DNA of 64,000 bases from a virus. The stretch lies in IMG/VR virus record IMGVR_UViG_3300032213_002070, positions 1 through 64,000 of that record; one strand, given 5' to 3'. The notes below the pieces were generated by a model. That model was not told the origin of the DNA, ran no database searches, and worked only from the letters and a program-made list of their open reading frames with translations. Both the position numbers and the translations under genes were made by a program. Of this stretch, positions 14,139-23,506 are shown piece after piece. Position 1 is the stretch's first letter. Every line of letters begins with the position of its first letter.

Positions 14139-16364
14139 TTATAAGCTTGATGTGGACGTATTGCTGCTAGATAATTCATTAGTCAGGTCTGCAAAACTCT
14201 GAGAGTTCTTAAACTTAACCTTAAAAGAATCTAAGCTAGGGGCAGCTAGTGGGTTCTTACCCCTGGAAATATCCGCCCTAAATCTTATTTTTTTAACTGC
14301 GTCAGGATTATTTGTATAGTAGAATATTCTAGAATTACTTGCTATATTTTGCCTAGAAAATATTTCCTTATTGCCAAAAAAGTTTTCAATAGTAAAAACA
14401 TTATCATATATAGACTTATTGTTCTTGAATTCTAAAGGATCTACATAGCTATAATACTGTCTGTACACCAAACCATAATCTAATAGAGATCTGCCTTCCA
14501 TTAGGGAAATAGATCCATTAGAACTGCCTGTTATATCAATGGCTAATTTAATAGTGTTGATACCAGCTTTAAAATTCCACTCAATCATTTGAGATGCCAC
14601 ACCTGCTGGGACCGTATAAGATAAGTCATTAACATAGATCCCAACAGCCCAGTCTTTTGAGGATAAATCATTCTTTACAAACTTATGCTTTATCACTATG
14701 TCATTTGGGCAGAATATTTTAACATCTAATAGGATGCTAATGTTAGATAAGTTTGGACCAGTAAAAAATAAAGAATTGTTTTTCAATTCATATGATGGTA
14801 TTTTAAACACTTGTCTATTTACAGCGTTTCCAGCTATAGCCTGTGACCAAGTTGAAAGAGTATCTTTTTCTGAATATATGCTTCCAGCATAATTCATATA
14901 GTATCCACTTATTATGTTAATACCTTCTAGCATATAAGAGCTAAGTGGTTTATCTAGCTTATCTAGCTTAGCAATTCGATAGATTGATTGGTTTGGATAA
15001 AGATCTACTATAGGATTTTGTTCATTTAAATTTTTTGATACTGGCTTTGATGACAAAGCTATTTTTGTTATTTCATTTGTAGAAGACATTGGTTTATCTA
15101 ATATTTTTATTGACTTTAAAGTAGAGCCAGAAAAGTTTACAGTATCACCATATGAGCTAATTGTATCTCCGTTTTTAGAAATTGGTATCCATGAAAAATC
15201 AGATATGTTATCGGCTGATTCATTATCTTCTGCAACAAAATAATTTATAGACCCAGATAGTAGATTCGATTCTTCAACCTGAATAGATACAGCATCTATT
15301 GCTAGAGTGGAATTATCTGTAGTATTTAAAGATAATGGAGAAGAAACAAACGACGCATGCTTATCATAATACTGACCGCTAATTGCTATATCTCGTATTC
15401 CAAACCTATAGGCATACTTATCAGCTCTACTTGGTTCTATAAAATCTGCTTCAACTTTAACTAAATATAATTCTATAGATCCTACGTTCCCACTTGTAAA
15501 ACTAAAAGAAAATCTATCATAATCTTTTGTGGATTTTTTTGAAAGAATTTCAGGCGGCTTTGTTGGATCCACATAATTTACTTTAATATAAATATCTGTA
15601 GGTGATATAGTATTTAGTCTTCCTTCTATTTTAGAAAGACTAACATTTGCTACTATGGGTAAAGTTACAGAAAAACTACAAACCCCAATAGAGTTGAAGT
15701 AAAATATTTTTTGCCATTCAGTGTTATCTAAACCATCAAATACCGATTGAAAAAAAGAATCATCATTAAAAGATTTAGAATTTTCTATTTGTTTTTTATC
15801 AAAAGATAATGAATACGTTGGACTACCTGCAATAATACTGTTGGTAGAAATTAAATCAAATACAGAAGAATTTAATGTTGGTAAACCAAATTTACCATTA
15901 ACAACATCTACAAATCCTGTAGTATGTTTTAAGTCGGTACCTTCTATGCTTGAAAAAGTATCCGTATAAGCAGAGTAAAAACCTTCAGAATTTTGATTGC
16001 TAAAAATCAAATCATCTATCTTTGCCTCTAAGGCTATGCGCTTATTCTTTAAGCTTTGTAGTCTTTTATTCAAAGACGTAGTTGTTGTTAATAATTCTTC
16101 TGAGTTTTCAAATATAGAATCATACAAAGTTTCAATATTAAATATTGTATAAAGCATTTTTTGATTAAAGATGTCAACGTTTCCAAATGAAAGCTGTCTA
16201 AAAATTTGTGAATTAATGGGAAGCGGTTGTCCTGGTTCATATGTGGAAAAATACTTAGAGAAAAAATCTAATATTTCAGATTCTTTTGGCTTATTGCCGG
16301 CGGCATACAGTGATTTATAGAGTGTATCTAAAAACTTTTCTTTTTGTATATTACTGATACTCAT
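14139..16364 (-). CDS. Large tail/baseplate structural protein
   Basis: A 741-residue protein. The start overlaps the stop of the upstream gene as ATGA. The N-terminal 130 residues are helical (LNKRLQSLKNKRIALEAKIDDLIF is coiled-coil-like), followed by beta-rich modules. Its layout parallels the next two proteins upstream (722 and 880 residues): a coil, then an F-x-D-x-F segment (YTDTFSSIEGTD here, FGDSFENMDFID in the 722-residue protein), then repeated carbohydrate-binding-like beta domains. The closing IRFRADISRGKNPLAAPSLDSFKVKFK fits tail proteins whose final strand follows an 'sP-l-x-x' motif. The three are probably paralogues. No catalytic motif is visible. Confidence 0.6.
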   Translation of the reverse strand: MSISNIQKEKFLDTLYKSLYAAGNKPKESEILDFFSKYFSTYEPGQPLPINSQIFRQLSFGNVDIFNQKMLYTIFNIETLYDSIFENSEELLTTTTSLNKRLQSLKNKRIALEAKIDDLIFSNQNSEGFYSAYTDTFSSIEGTDLKHTTGFVDVVNGKFGLPTLNSSVFDLISTNSIIAGSPTYSLSFDKKQIENSKSFNDDSFFQSVFDGLDNTEWQKIFYFNSIGVCSFSVTLPIVANVSLSKIEGRLNTISPTDIYIKVNYVDPTKPPEILSKKSTKDYDRFSFSFTSGNVGSIELYLVKVEADFIEPSRADKYAYRFGIRDIAISGQYYDKHASFVSSPLSLNTTDNSTLAIDAVSIQVEESNLLSGSINYFVAEDNESADNISDFSWIPISKNGDTISSYGDTVNFSGSTLKSIKILDKPMSSTNEITKIALSSKPVSKNLNEQNPIVDLYPNQSIYRIAKLDKLDKPLSSYMLEGINIISGYYMNYAGSIYSEKDTLSTWSQAIAGNAVNRQVFKIPSYELKNNSLFFTGPNLSNISILLDVKIFCPNDIVIKHKFVKNDLSSKDWAVGIYVNDLSYTVPAGVASQMIEWNFKAGINTIKLAIDITGSSNGSISLMEGRSLLDYGLVYRQYYSYVDPLEFKNNKSIYDNVFTIENFFGNKEIFSRQNIASNSRIFYYTNNPDAVKKIRFRADISRGKNPLAAPSLDSFKVKFKNSQSFADLTNELSSSNTSTSSL

Positions 16365-18529
16365 GCTTGTTCTACTCTCCCAGATATTTTATAAGAATAT
16401 ATTAACGGAGATGCCGTCTCATAAGAAGGTTTCTCTATTTCTATCTTTAGTCTAACGTTTGTTGTCTCCAGCGGAATAATTGGGTAATCAAAATAACTTA
16501 CACCTTTAATCCCAGCTATACCTTGGAGGTTTTCATTGAATGAAAGTATTTCAGGTACGGCGTTAAATGGATTTTCTATTGGTGAAATTTGAATCCATTT
16601 AGCACCGTCGTCTAATGAAATATAATATTTTATATAAGTCTGATTATAATCAACCTTGGACATACTACCTGAAGACTCAGTAGAAATAGTAAGATTCTTT
16701 ACGTTATAAGGGAATACAAATGGTTTAGATACTAACTCTGCATATGATTGGCAGGCATTATAGTACGCATCTACAGACCTTAATCCTATAGCTGCCCTCT
16801 TCGCAGGGTAAATCTCAAATTGTTTTTTTAACCAGATAGAAGTTGACAACGTCTTTGGAGCTAGATTAGATTTAATAGTTTCTACTTTTAGGGATTGATA
16901 CTTATAAGTACTCCATTCAGGAGAAGTCCCAGAAATTTTAGATGTTATGAACTCTAAATTACGTTGAGCAATTTCTGCAGATTCGTATCGGAATGCAGAA
17001 TTAATATCGCTAGTGGCAGTTTTTAACTGCTGTTCAACTGCAGATTCTAACCCTGTTGCATAGTTTGTATAATACATCTTTTGAGTTGCAGCACCGGGGG
17101 TTGCACTTTCAGCTCTCTCAAACGAGACTAAGTATTTATCAGAAATTGCAGTGCTTTTAAATGTTATATTTAATACTTTATTTTCTAAAACAGATTTGTC
17201 TTTATAAAAATTTGGTTGCAGTATATTAGGAATTAAATCAGTAACATTATATTGTACATCTCCTAAACCAAGCGAACTTAGTGAGGATGGATCAAATCTA
17301 TTTTTTGTGTCTAACTTAGCTAGCATATTAGAATCAGATGGTATGGGTTGCCAATATAGATGTTGAGCTGTTATATCATCATAGTTATTTTGTTCAAAGT
17401 ATATATTAATTTCATTAGTTGTTATCTCTGGAAAAGAAATAACTGCTTTATTATAAAAATAATTCTTTGAAGACTCTATACTTTGGGGTACAAAACTAGA
17501 ACCGATATATATAGGCTTGGAGATAAGATCTACTAATTGTTTGGTGGATTGGGAAATTGCTGTTATTTTTACTATCTTCATTTCTGAATAAGTATTTGCT
17601 ACTGTTCCAAAATATGGAACTATAGAAACAGTATTTGTTTGTTGTGAAGAAGCTGAAGTTAACTTTAAAGAAAGTTTTAATGGTTCAGCAGTATTTTTTT
17701 CTGCCCATGATTTAAATTTAGTAGTTTTATTGCCATTGTTAGTTTCTTCATATGAAACTAAAAACTCAAAATCTTTTGCATTCTTGGCTTTAGTCAAAGC
17801 CTTATCTATATTAACTCCTTCGTATTCAAAGTATGTTAATGGATTACTATCTATAATGTTTTTAATTAAACCTAAAGAATTATTATCCTGAAAAGCATAC
17901 CTATATGCAGTTTCTCCACCCTGCATTGCGTAAGCCATATGGTTATTACCTATAAAACCATTTGAATCTTCTTCAATAATTGAAATAGATTTTGTCTTCC
18001 ATTCTTTAGTTGAAGTAATTGGTAGTTGTGCACTGCCATCTTTTATCAAAAGAAGAGAATTAGCAGGGGTCTTAGCTATATCTATGAAATCCATATTTTC
18101 AAAAGAATCACCAAAATAGTAAAGATCATTACCCGGGCTTTCTGAATAGGCTTGAAGAATGCGCACTTTTGATTTTATTCTATTTGCAAAACTAGTTTCT
18201 TTTTCTATTTCAGAATTAAATAGATTATACATTGATACAACTTGAGCACTTTGATAGTCTAATTGTTTAGCAATTATATTTAAATCGTCAGCTGCGTTAG
18301 ATAAAAATCTATTAAACTTAGATGAAGAAGGTGGTTCCCCCTTAATAACTTGCTCATAGTTGGATATAGGCTCTGATGAATAATTATTAACATCAGTTAA
18401 TATTTGATGATACTCAGCAGCGGCTTCTTCTTCTGAAGCAAACGTATTCGTTGCATTTTTTACTAGAAATTTTTGTATGCGCTTAATTAACTGATCATAA
18501 AAAATTGTGTTTGTAGATAGTTGTGCCAT
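16361..18529 (-). CDS. Large tail/baseplate structural protein, paralogue of its neighbours
   Basis: A 722-residue protein with an AGGA ribosome site. A helical N-terminal part (to about residue 125) ends in FANRIKSKVRILQAYSE and leads into DLYYFGDSFENMDFID, similar in arrangement to the 741- and 880-residue neighbours. The middle and end are beta-rich, with strands such as YYISLDDGAKWIQISPIENPF and a final RLKIEIEKPSYETASPLIYSYKISGRV that resembles structural tail proteins with discoidin- or Ig-like repeats. It contains no visible enzyme signature. Position suggests the outer baseplate or fibre network. Confidence 0.6.
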   Translation of the reverse strand: MAQLSTNTIFYDQLIKRIQKFLVKNATNTFASEEEAAAEYHQILTDVNNYSSEPISNYEQVIKGEPPSSSKFNRFLSNAADDLNIIAKQLDYQSAQVVSMYNLFNSEIEKETSFANRIKSKVRILQAYSESPGNDLYYFGDSFENMDFIDIAKTPANSLLLIKDGSAQLPITSTKEWKTKSISIIEEDSNGFIGNNHMAYAMQGGETAYRYAFQDNNSLGLIKNIIDSNPLTYFEYEGVNIDKALTKAKNAKDFEFLVSYEETNNGNKTTKFKSWAEKNTAEPLKLSLKLTSASSQQTNTVSIVPYFGTVANTYSEMKIVKITAISQSTKQLVDLISKPIYIGSSFVPQSIESSKNYFYNKAVISFPEITTNEINIYFEQNNYDDITAQHLYWQPIPSDSNMLAKLDTKNRFDPSSLSSLGLGDVQYNVTDLIPNILQPNFYKDKSVLENKVLNITFKSTAISDKYLVSFERAESATPGAATQKMYYTNYATGLESAVEQQLKTATSDINSAFRYESAEIAQRNLEFITSKISGTSPEWSTYKYQSLKVETIKSNLAPKTLSTSIWLKKQFEIYPAKRAAIGLRSVDAYYNACQSYAELVSKPFVFPYNVKNLTISTESSGSMSKVDYNQTYIKYYISLDDGAKWIQISPIENPFNAVPEILSFNENLQGIAGIKGVSYFDYPIIPLETTNVRLKIEIEKPSYETASPLIYSYKISGRVEQA

Positions 18530-18532
18530 TTT

Positions 18533-21175
18533 TTATCCTAAACTCAATAGTTTATTTGAATTTATATCTGTATTTTTTGTTTTTATCTTTAACATAATAT
18601 TGTCTACCGAACCAGTTGAAAAATAGTTATTGTAATTGTTTCTAATTATTAATCTAAATCTTAAATAGTTATCTAAATAATTATATATGACATTAAAAGA
18701 TTTATTTATTTCTTTATTAAATAAAATATCTTTTCCATTTTGGAAAAATAAGATTTCAGAAGTATTATAAAATGTAGCTTTTTGATTATTACCATCAATA
18801 TAGTTTGTTAAATTGATAGCATAAGTTCCATCGCTAAACCTAACGGCAACAGGAGTGTAACCCTGGTTTGCAAGAGTGGTAATTGTTCCAAGAGTATGAC
18901 TATAGCTAGCATCTACTAATTTTTCTTGGTCTACAAATGGTTCGTTATCTAACTTCACGGTGTTGCCTGTAAATGTTTTATTAAACGATTCTCCATTTAC
19001 TCTATTAGTCGAACTGCCGACAAAGCTATCGCTTATTCCAAGAACTGATAGATCTATATAGTCTTGAGAAAAGTTAATATCATCCACACTGTAAGATACT
19101 ATGTATGTACTTTTTGGCTGAAAATTGTCTATGGTTATTGTCTTATTAAATTTATTAATTCCAAAATTATTATTCACCAATTTTTGATCGCAGTATAGTC
19201 TCAGTGAAGTTTCTATTGGATAGAATCTTAGTGTAGCGGTCTTGCTCAATGGATCAACAAAAAGGATTTCTGATTCTATCGTACTGCTTCCGTAGGGGAC
19301 AATTGGTCTCCAATCGTTCTCAGAAGTTGGTTCCGGCTTAAGTGAAATAGAAAGCTCATATGAGTTAGCTTGCTTTAGATCAAAGTTTGGAAGCGCTATA
19401 CTGCTTATATTATCATCTAAATTAATCTTTGCCTTGATACCCAAAGCGCTACCTGGTATGGCTACAGTAGAGCTTATAAAGCTGGCTTTTGACATGTTAA
19501 GAGCGTTTGTTGCATTTTGATTTGTTCTTCCAAATTGAACATTCTTTAAAGAAAAAGAATACTCAAAAGAATTTACCTGACTATCTAGATTCTGAGTTAT
19601 CAAATTCGACATAAACGTAGAGCCTGGCATTCGAGAGTCATTCATAAATTGTCCAGGACCACGGCGCCAAGAACCACCAGAATCGTTTGCTATTAAATGT
19701 CCAGAATTATTAATACCCGATAACGATTGATCACCAATTCCAGCCTTCTTATCCAAGAACATTGTATTGTTAAACATATTAAACTTTTGTCCAAGGGCTT
19801 GAGATAATATGTTTCGCACTGTGTGTGTTAATTGATTTTCTGAAAAAAGATTATTATCTTGATCAATATTAACTAAATTGTTTTTTTGATTCATAAACTT
19901 TTCATATCCAGAATTATGTTTATGGTTCTCGTCAATTGGATACTTATAACTATAATAATCGCTATAAGAATATTCATTCTTTTTAGCTTCATCTATAGAT
20001 GAATTTTTTCTAAAATATTCTAAAACAATGTCTTGCAGTTTATTATGGGCATTTTTCTTATCAAGTCTAGATTGCTGTAAAAGTGATTGTATTACTCTTG
20101 CTGCTGATTCATCTGGAGATATTCTATTAACTGATTTAGTATAAGATGGCTGGTTAAATACCAAAACAATTTTTCTAACCTTGTCTAAAGGAAAAGTAAT
20201 ATCAAAAGTAGATTTCATTTGAACTGGTGCACTGAGCAATTTCTTTAATTGATAACCTGAGTTTGGCACATTTGAATTTGCAGAGTAAATTGTTTCAGCA
20301 ATATTTGCTGAGTCTATCGCTACCTGCATTAATTGTAATCCATTAAATTCATTTGGATTTATTCTTATAACATCCATTTCTATTTCTTTAATTAAATTTA
20401 TTTCTAATACCGTTTTTGCACCGACGATATAAGAGTAATCGTAATCTATATATTGAGATAAAAATTTAGGTAATGATGTTAGAATTGTTGGGGATTTAAT
20501 TGAAACATTCCAGACATTTGATTGCTTTTCATTAAATAAATTAGCGTTGTCGGATATGGATGAAATATACTGAGAGTAATTAGAGTCAAGTATGAGTGAC
20601 TTAATTAAACCTACTGGATTGATAAAATTAATTCCACTTCCTATCCTAAATTTAGATACAACAGGATCTATATAACCATTGCCATTGCCATCAAATGGAG
20701 CGCCACCTCTGTCTGTATAAGGTATCTTCTTAGCTGTATTCTCATTAGACTTTAAAGCATTATTAAAATTTTCTATATATGAATAGTTATATAAGTCATC
20801 TTTACCTGATATAAAGTCATAGTTGTTTATATAACTTTCAAGGTATTCTATATTTTTTTCAATATTTGAAATTTGAGATAACATTACATCTACCATTGAA
20901 TTTGTTGTTACGTTAATTGCATTTGCTGTATTAAAGTATTGAGCAAAACGCATCTGCATATCTCTAAATGCATCAACAAAAGTCTCAGACTCTATTAGAT
21001 CTCTAGGATTTATGTTTGATGGTGCATAATCTGCACCTGCAGAAAATGTAGAGAGAGATTTTACTATTTCTGAAACTTGCGCCTTATCAGCTTTGATGCT
21101 TTTAATTAAAGCACCGACTGTTTGTTGAGATTGATTAGAAAAAGTTTTTATCGTATCAGGAAGAAAATTAATCAT
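18533..21175 (-). CDS. Large tail/baseplate structural protein, paralogue of its neighbours
   Basis: An 880-residue protein whose ATG directly follows the stop of the preceding gene. It begins with helices (about 1-135), including NIEKNIEYLESYINNYDFI, followed by DDLYNYSYIENFN, which parallels the D-L-Y-Y-F motif of the 722-residue protein. The rest is Asn/Ser-rich and beta-structured (for example RLYCDQKLVNNNFGINKFNK and FQPKSTYIVSYSVDDINF). There is no enzyme motif. With the 722- and 741-residue neighbours it seems to form a family of three that may build a hetero-oligomeric baseplate arm or fibre. Function is inferred from context. Confidence 0.6.
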   Translation of the reverse strand: MINFLPDTIKTFSNQSQQTVGALIKSIKADKAQVSEIVKSLSTFSAGADYAPSNINPRDLIESETFVDAFRDMQMRFAQYFNTANAINVTTNSMVDVMLSQISNIEKNIEYLESYINNYDFISGKDDLYNYSYIENFNNALKSNENTAKKIPYTDRGGAPFDGNGNGYIDPVVSKFRIGSGINFINPVGLIKSLILDSNYSQYISSISDNANLFNEKQSNVWNVSIKSPTILTSLPKFLSQYIDYDYSYIVGAKTVLEINLIKEIEMDVIRINPNEFNGLQLMQVAIDSANIAETIYSANSNVPNSGYQLKKLLSAPVQMKSTFDITFPLDKVRKIVLVFNQPSYTKSVNRISPDESAARVIQSLLQQSRLDKKNAHNKLQDIVLEYFRKNSSIDEAKKNEYSYSDYYSYKYPIDENHKHNSGYEKFMNQKNNLVNIDQDNNLFSENQLTHTVRNILSQALGQKFNMFNNTMFLDKKAGIGDQSLSGINNSGHLIANDSGGSWRRGPGQFMNDSRMPGSTFMSNLITQNLDSQVNSFEYSFSLKNVQFGRTNQNATNALNMSKASFISSTVAIPGSALGIKAKINLDDNISSIALPNFDLKQANSYELSISLKPEPTSENDWRPIVPYGSSTIESEILFVDPLSKTATLRFYPIETSLRLYCDQKLVNNNFGINKFNKTITIDNFQPKSTYIVSYSVDDINFSQDYIDLSVLGISDSFVGSSTNRVNGESFNKTFTGNTVKLDNEPFVDQEKLVDASYSHTLGTITTLANQGYTPVAVRFSDGTYAINLTNYIDGNNQKATFYNTSEILFFQNGKDILFNKEINKSFNVIYNYLDNYLRFRLIIRNNYNNYFSTGSVDNIMLKIKTKNTDINSNKLLSLG

Positions 21176-23506
21176 TTAAATTGTGCCCCAATCATTTCCA
21201 TCCATGTCTTGTATTTTATAAGCAACGCCGGCAGTTATGTTTCTACTGATAACATTATATACTTCAGCCTCAGAAGTGAAATTATCTAACACATTTCTAG
21301 GTAACTTAATTATAACATATCCACCCTTAGGATACGCCTGCTGCTCGGGCGGGTATATATCCCAGAACGATGAAGCTTCTTTTACATCTTTGAAAACTTT
21401 ATTGATATCTAAAGAACCATAAGATTTAACATCAATAGTTTTACCCAAGGTAGTTTTGATGCCGCCACCTCTTAATCTCAAATCTTGTAAACCTATATCT
21501 TTTATATCCACTGAACTTAATGTATGAAGAAGTCCTATTTGTATAGCAAATGGGTCATAGTTAACGCTATTATACTTATCAAATATAGAGGGATCATAGG
21601 TAAAATCTACGCTACTACCATAACTATAATCTCCTACAAAATTCCACGAGTATGAACTATTCACAGAATCTTTAACTTCTATTTTTATAGGTTTAATATA
21701 AATATGTAAAGCCTTTTCTGGTTCCACTAAAGCACTGTGTAAGAACGGGTTGACCGGAATAGGCCTTCCGTCTACATGTTTAATGGGAATACCACTAGCT
21801 TTTACTGTATAGCTAACTCTAATTAAATCCGCATTTTCTGTCACTGGGGTAGTGAAATCTACTATTCCAGTATTGCAATTTATATTTCTTATTAAAGAAG
21901 AATCTAATGAAACCCAAGGATCATTAATTGTTTTTCTAGTAGAAAAGAAAACCCAATTAGTGATTACACCAGAACGGTTATATGATGGCTCATTAAATGA
22001 AGCAACAGGTACTTGTGTTAGCTGTACCCTTTTAGATGAAAGAACTATAGGAGTTTCATTTATAACATCAACATATGGTCTTCCAGCTGTTTGTGACCAA
22101 ACTACGCTATCTAAATTTAATGTAGAATAAGTAGCCCTCAAAGTCTTACCGCTATACTTCTTAGCCCAAGAAGTCCATCCGTATGCTGGATCAATATATA
22201 TGTCTTTGGTAAAAGAACCAGATGTTACATAGAGTGGCCATTGTTGAAACTTTGAAAGATTAGGAGGAATTGATGATAGAGCAATACGTGATGAAGGAAT
22301 GTATTCAACGTTGTATATTGGACACGCAAACTTAACTGGTATATTTGCAGGCGTAATAGTTCCTGAAGTTTTTGGACCAAATATGTCTACAGTAGTTGAT
22401 AAATTTCCATCTGCATCAATGGCTAAAATTCCAATGTAAACATTATCCGGGCCTCTATTGATATAATCAACATAGTATAAATTAGTTCCTAAAAATTCTT
22501 TTTTATTTTTATCATAAAAACCATAAACCACACCACCATTATTGGGGTTGTTATTATTTAATATAAATGAACCATAGTCTATATTATACTCTTCATTGGT
22601 TGGAAGAGAATTTCTAAATGATTGTAAATTAATTCCATATGGTTTTCCAATTTTATCTGGACTAGAACTAGGTTGACAGATTAGTAACAAACCATCTAAA
22701 ACAGATGTTGTGTTTTTTGAATTCTTTACTATAGATCCATCAGACTTTAACAGCCAATAATTTTTTATTAATTCTTCACTGCTTTTTGTAATATTTGAAT
22801 TTGTATAATTAAGAGCTGAAGTTTGAAAAGTTAACGTCTTTCCCACTATTGCAGTTGAAATTGTAGAACTTGCAACTGGATTTTTTGTAGCGCTAAGAAC
22901 ATTTGAAACTGAAAGACTATTCGAAATAACATCAACTGTTTTATCTGACGTAAGATCTATGGTAATTGATTCATTTTTATAAGTAGGTTCTGCGGATGTG
23001 GTTGAACCGTATGGTGTAAATGGAGGATTGTATCCTGTGCTACTAAAATCAATTGTAGTCTTAGTTAAATCTAAAGTATTGTAAGTAATTTCTGGCCCAT
23101 TAAATACTGGGTATTCCATTGATAATGGTTTATTGGTAAACTTAACTGATTTTAAACCACTTAAATCTATTACCTCAGTTTTATTAGCTGATATATCTTT
23201 TACTTCTCCGCTTATTTCATAGTTAATAATTACTTCTTTTGTTAAAGTCGGAAGAGCTACATATGAAGTAGTCTCAGCAACATAACTTTGTATAGTTTCG
23301 GTATAACTGATTTCAAATGTTATATTATAGAGAGAGTAACCTCTTGCATATGGACCAAAAGATCCACCTAAAGCACCGCCAGTAAGTTTTATTGTAAATT
23401 TATCACACTCTGATATGGGAAGGTTTACTGGATAACTTGTTGATGCGTGCTTTATAAAATCTTTACCCTTAATTGATTTTGCTGTACCGCCGAGACGATA
23501 AAGCAT
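21176..23506 (-). CDS. Downstream half of a tail protein joined by +1 recoding (or separate 776-aa protein)
   Basis: An open frame of 776 residues if read from the ATG at 23506. That ATG lies inside the end of the preceding frame and has no Shine-Dalgarno sequence (ACGCAATCG precedes it). Dropping one base at the CGG at 23490-23492 joins the upstream protein ...NAIDALSS directly to GGTAKSIKGKDFIKH of this frame, so residues from G6 onward are probably translated as the C-terminal 771 residues of a protein of about 1859 residues. The sequence is beta-rich with many YT/YS strands and no catalytic motif; it ends IQDMDGNDWGTI. It is likely a baseplate or fibre component. Initiation by coupling at the ATG remains possible. 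Confidence 0.65.
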   Translation of the reverse strand: MLYRLGGTAKSIKGKDFIKHASTSYPVNLPISECDKFTIKLTGGALGGSFGPYARGYSLYNITFEISYTETIQSYVAETTSYVALPTLTKEVIINYEISGEVKDISANKTEVIDLSGLKSVKFTNKPLSMEYPVFNGPEITYNTLDLTKTTIDFSSTGYNPPFTPYGSTTSAEPTYKNESITIDLTSDKTVDVISNSLSVSNVLSATKNPVASSTISTAIVGKTLTFQTSALNYTNSNITKSSEELIKNYWLLKSDGSIVKNSKNTTSVLDGLLLICQPSSSPDKIGKPYGINLQSFRNSLPTNEEYNIDYGSFILNNNNPNNGGVVYGFYDKNKKEFLGTNLYYVDYINRGPDNVYIGILAIDADGNLSTTVDIFGPKTSGTITPANIPVKFACPIYNVEYIPSSRIALSSIPPNLSKFQQWPLYVTSGSFTKDIYIDPAYGWTSWAKKYSGKTLRATYSTLNLDSVVWSQTAGRPYVDVINETPIVLSSKRVQLTQVPVASFNEPSYNRSGVITNWVFFSTRKTINDPWVSLDSSLIRNINCNTGIVDFTTPVTENADLIRVSYTVKASGIPIKHVDGRPIPVNPFLHSALVEPEKALHIYIKPIKIEVKDSVNSSYSWNFVGDYSYGSSVDFTYDPSIFDKYNSVNYDPFAIQIGLLHTLSSVDIKDIGLQDLRLRGGGIKTTLGKTIDVKSYGSLDINKVFKDVKEASSFWDIYPPEQQAYPKGGYVIIKLPRNVLDNFTSEAEVYNVISRNITAGVAYKIQDMDGNDWGTI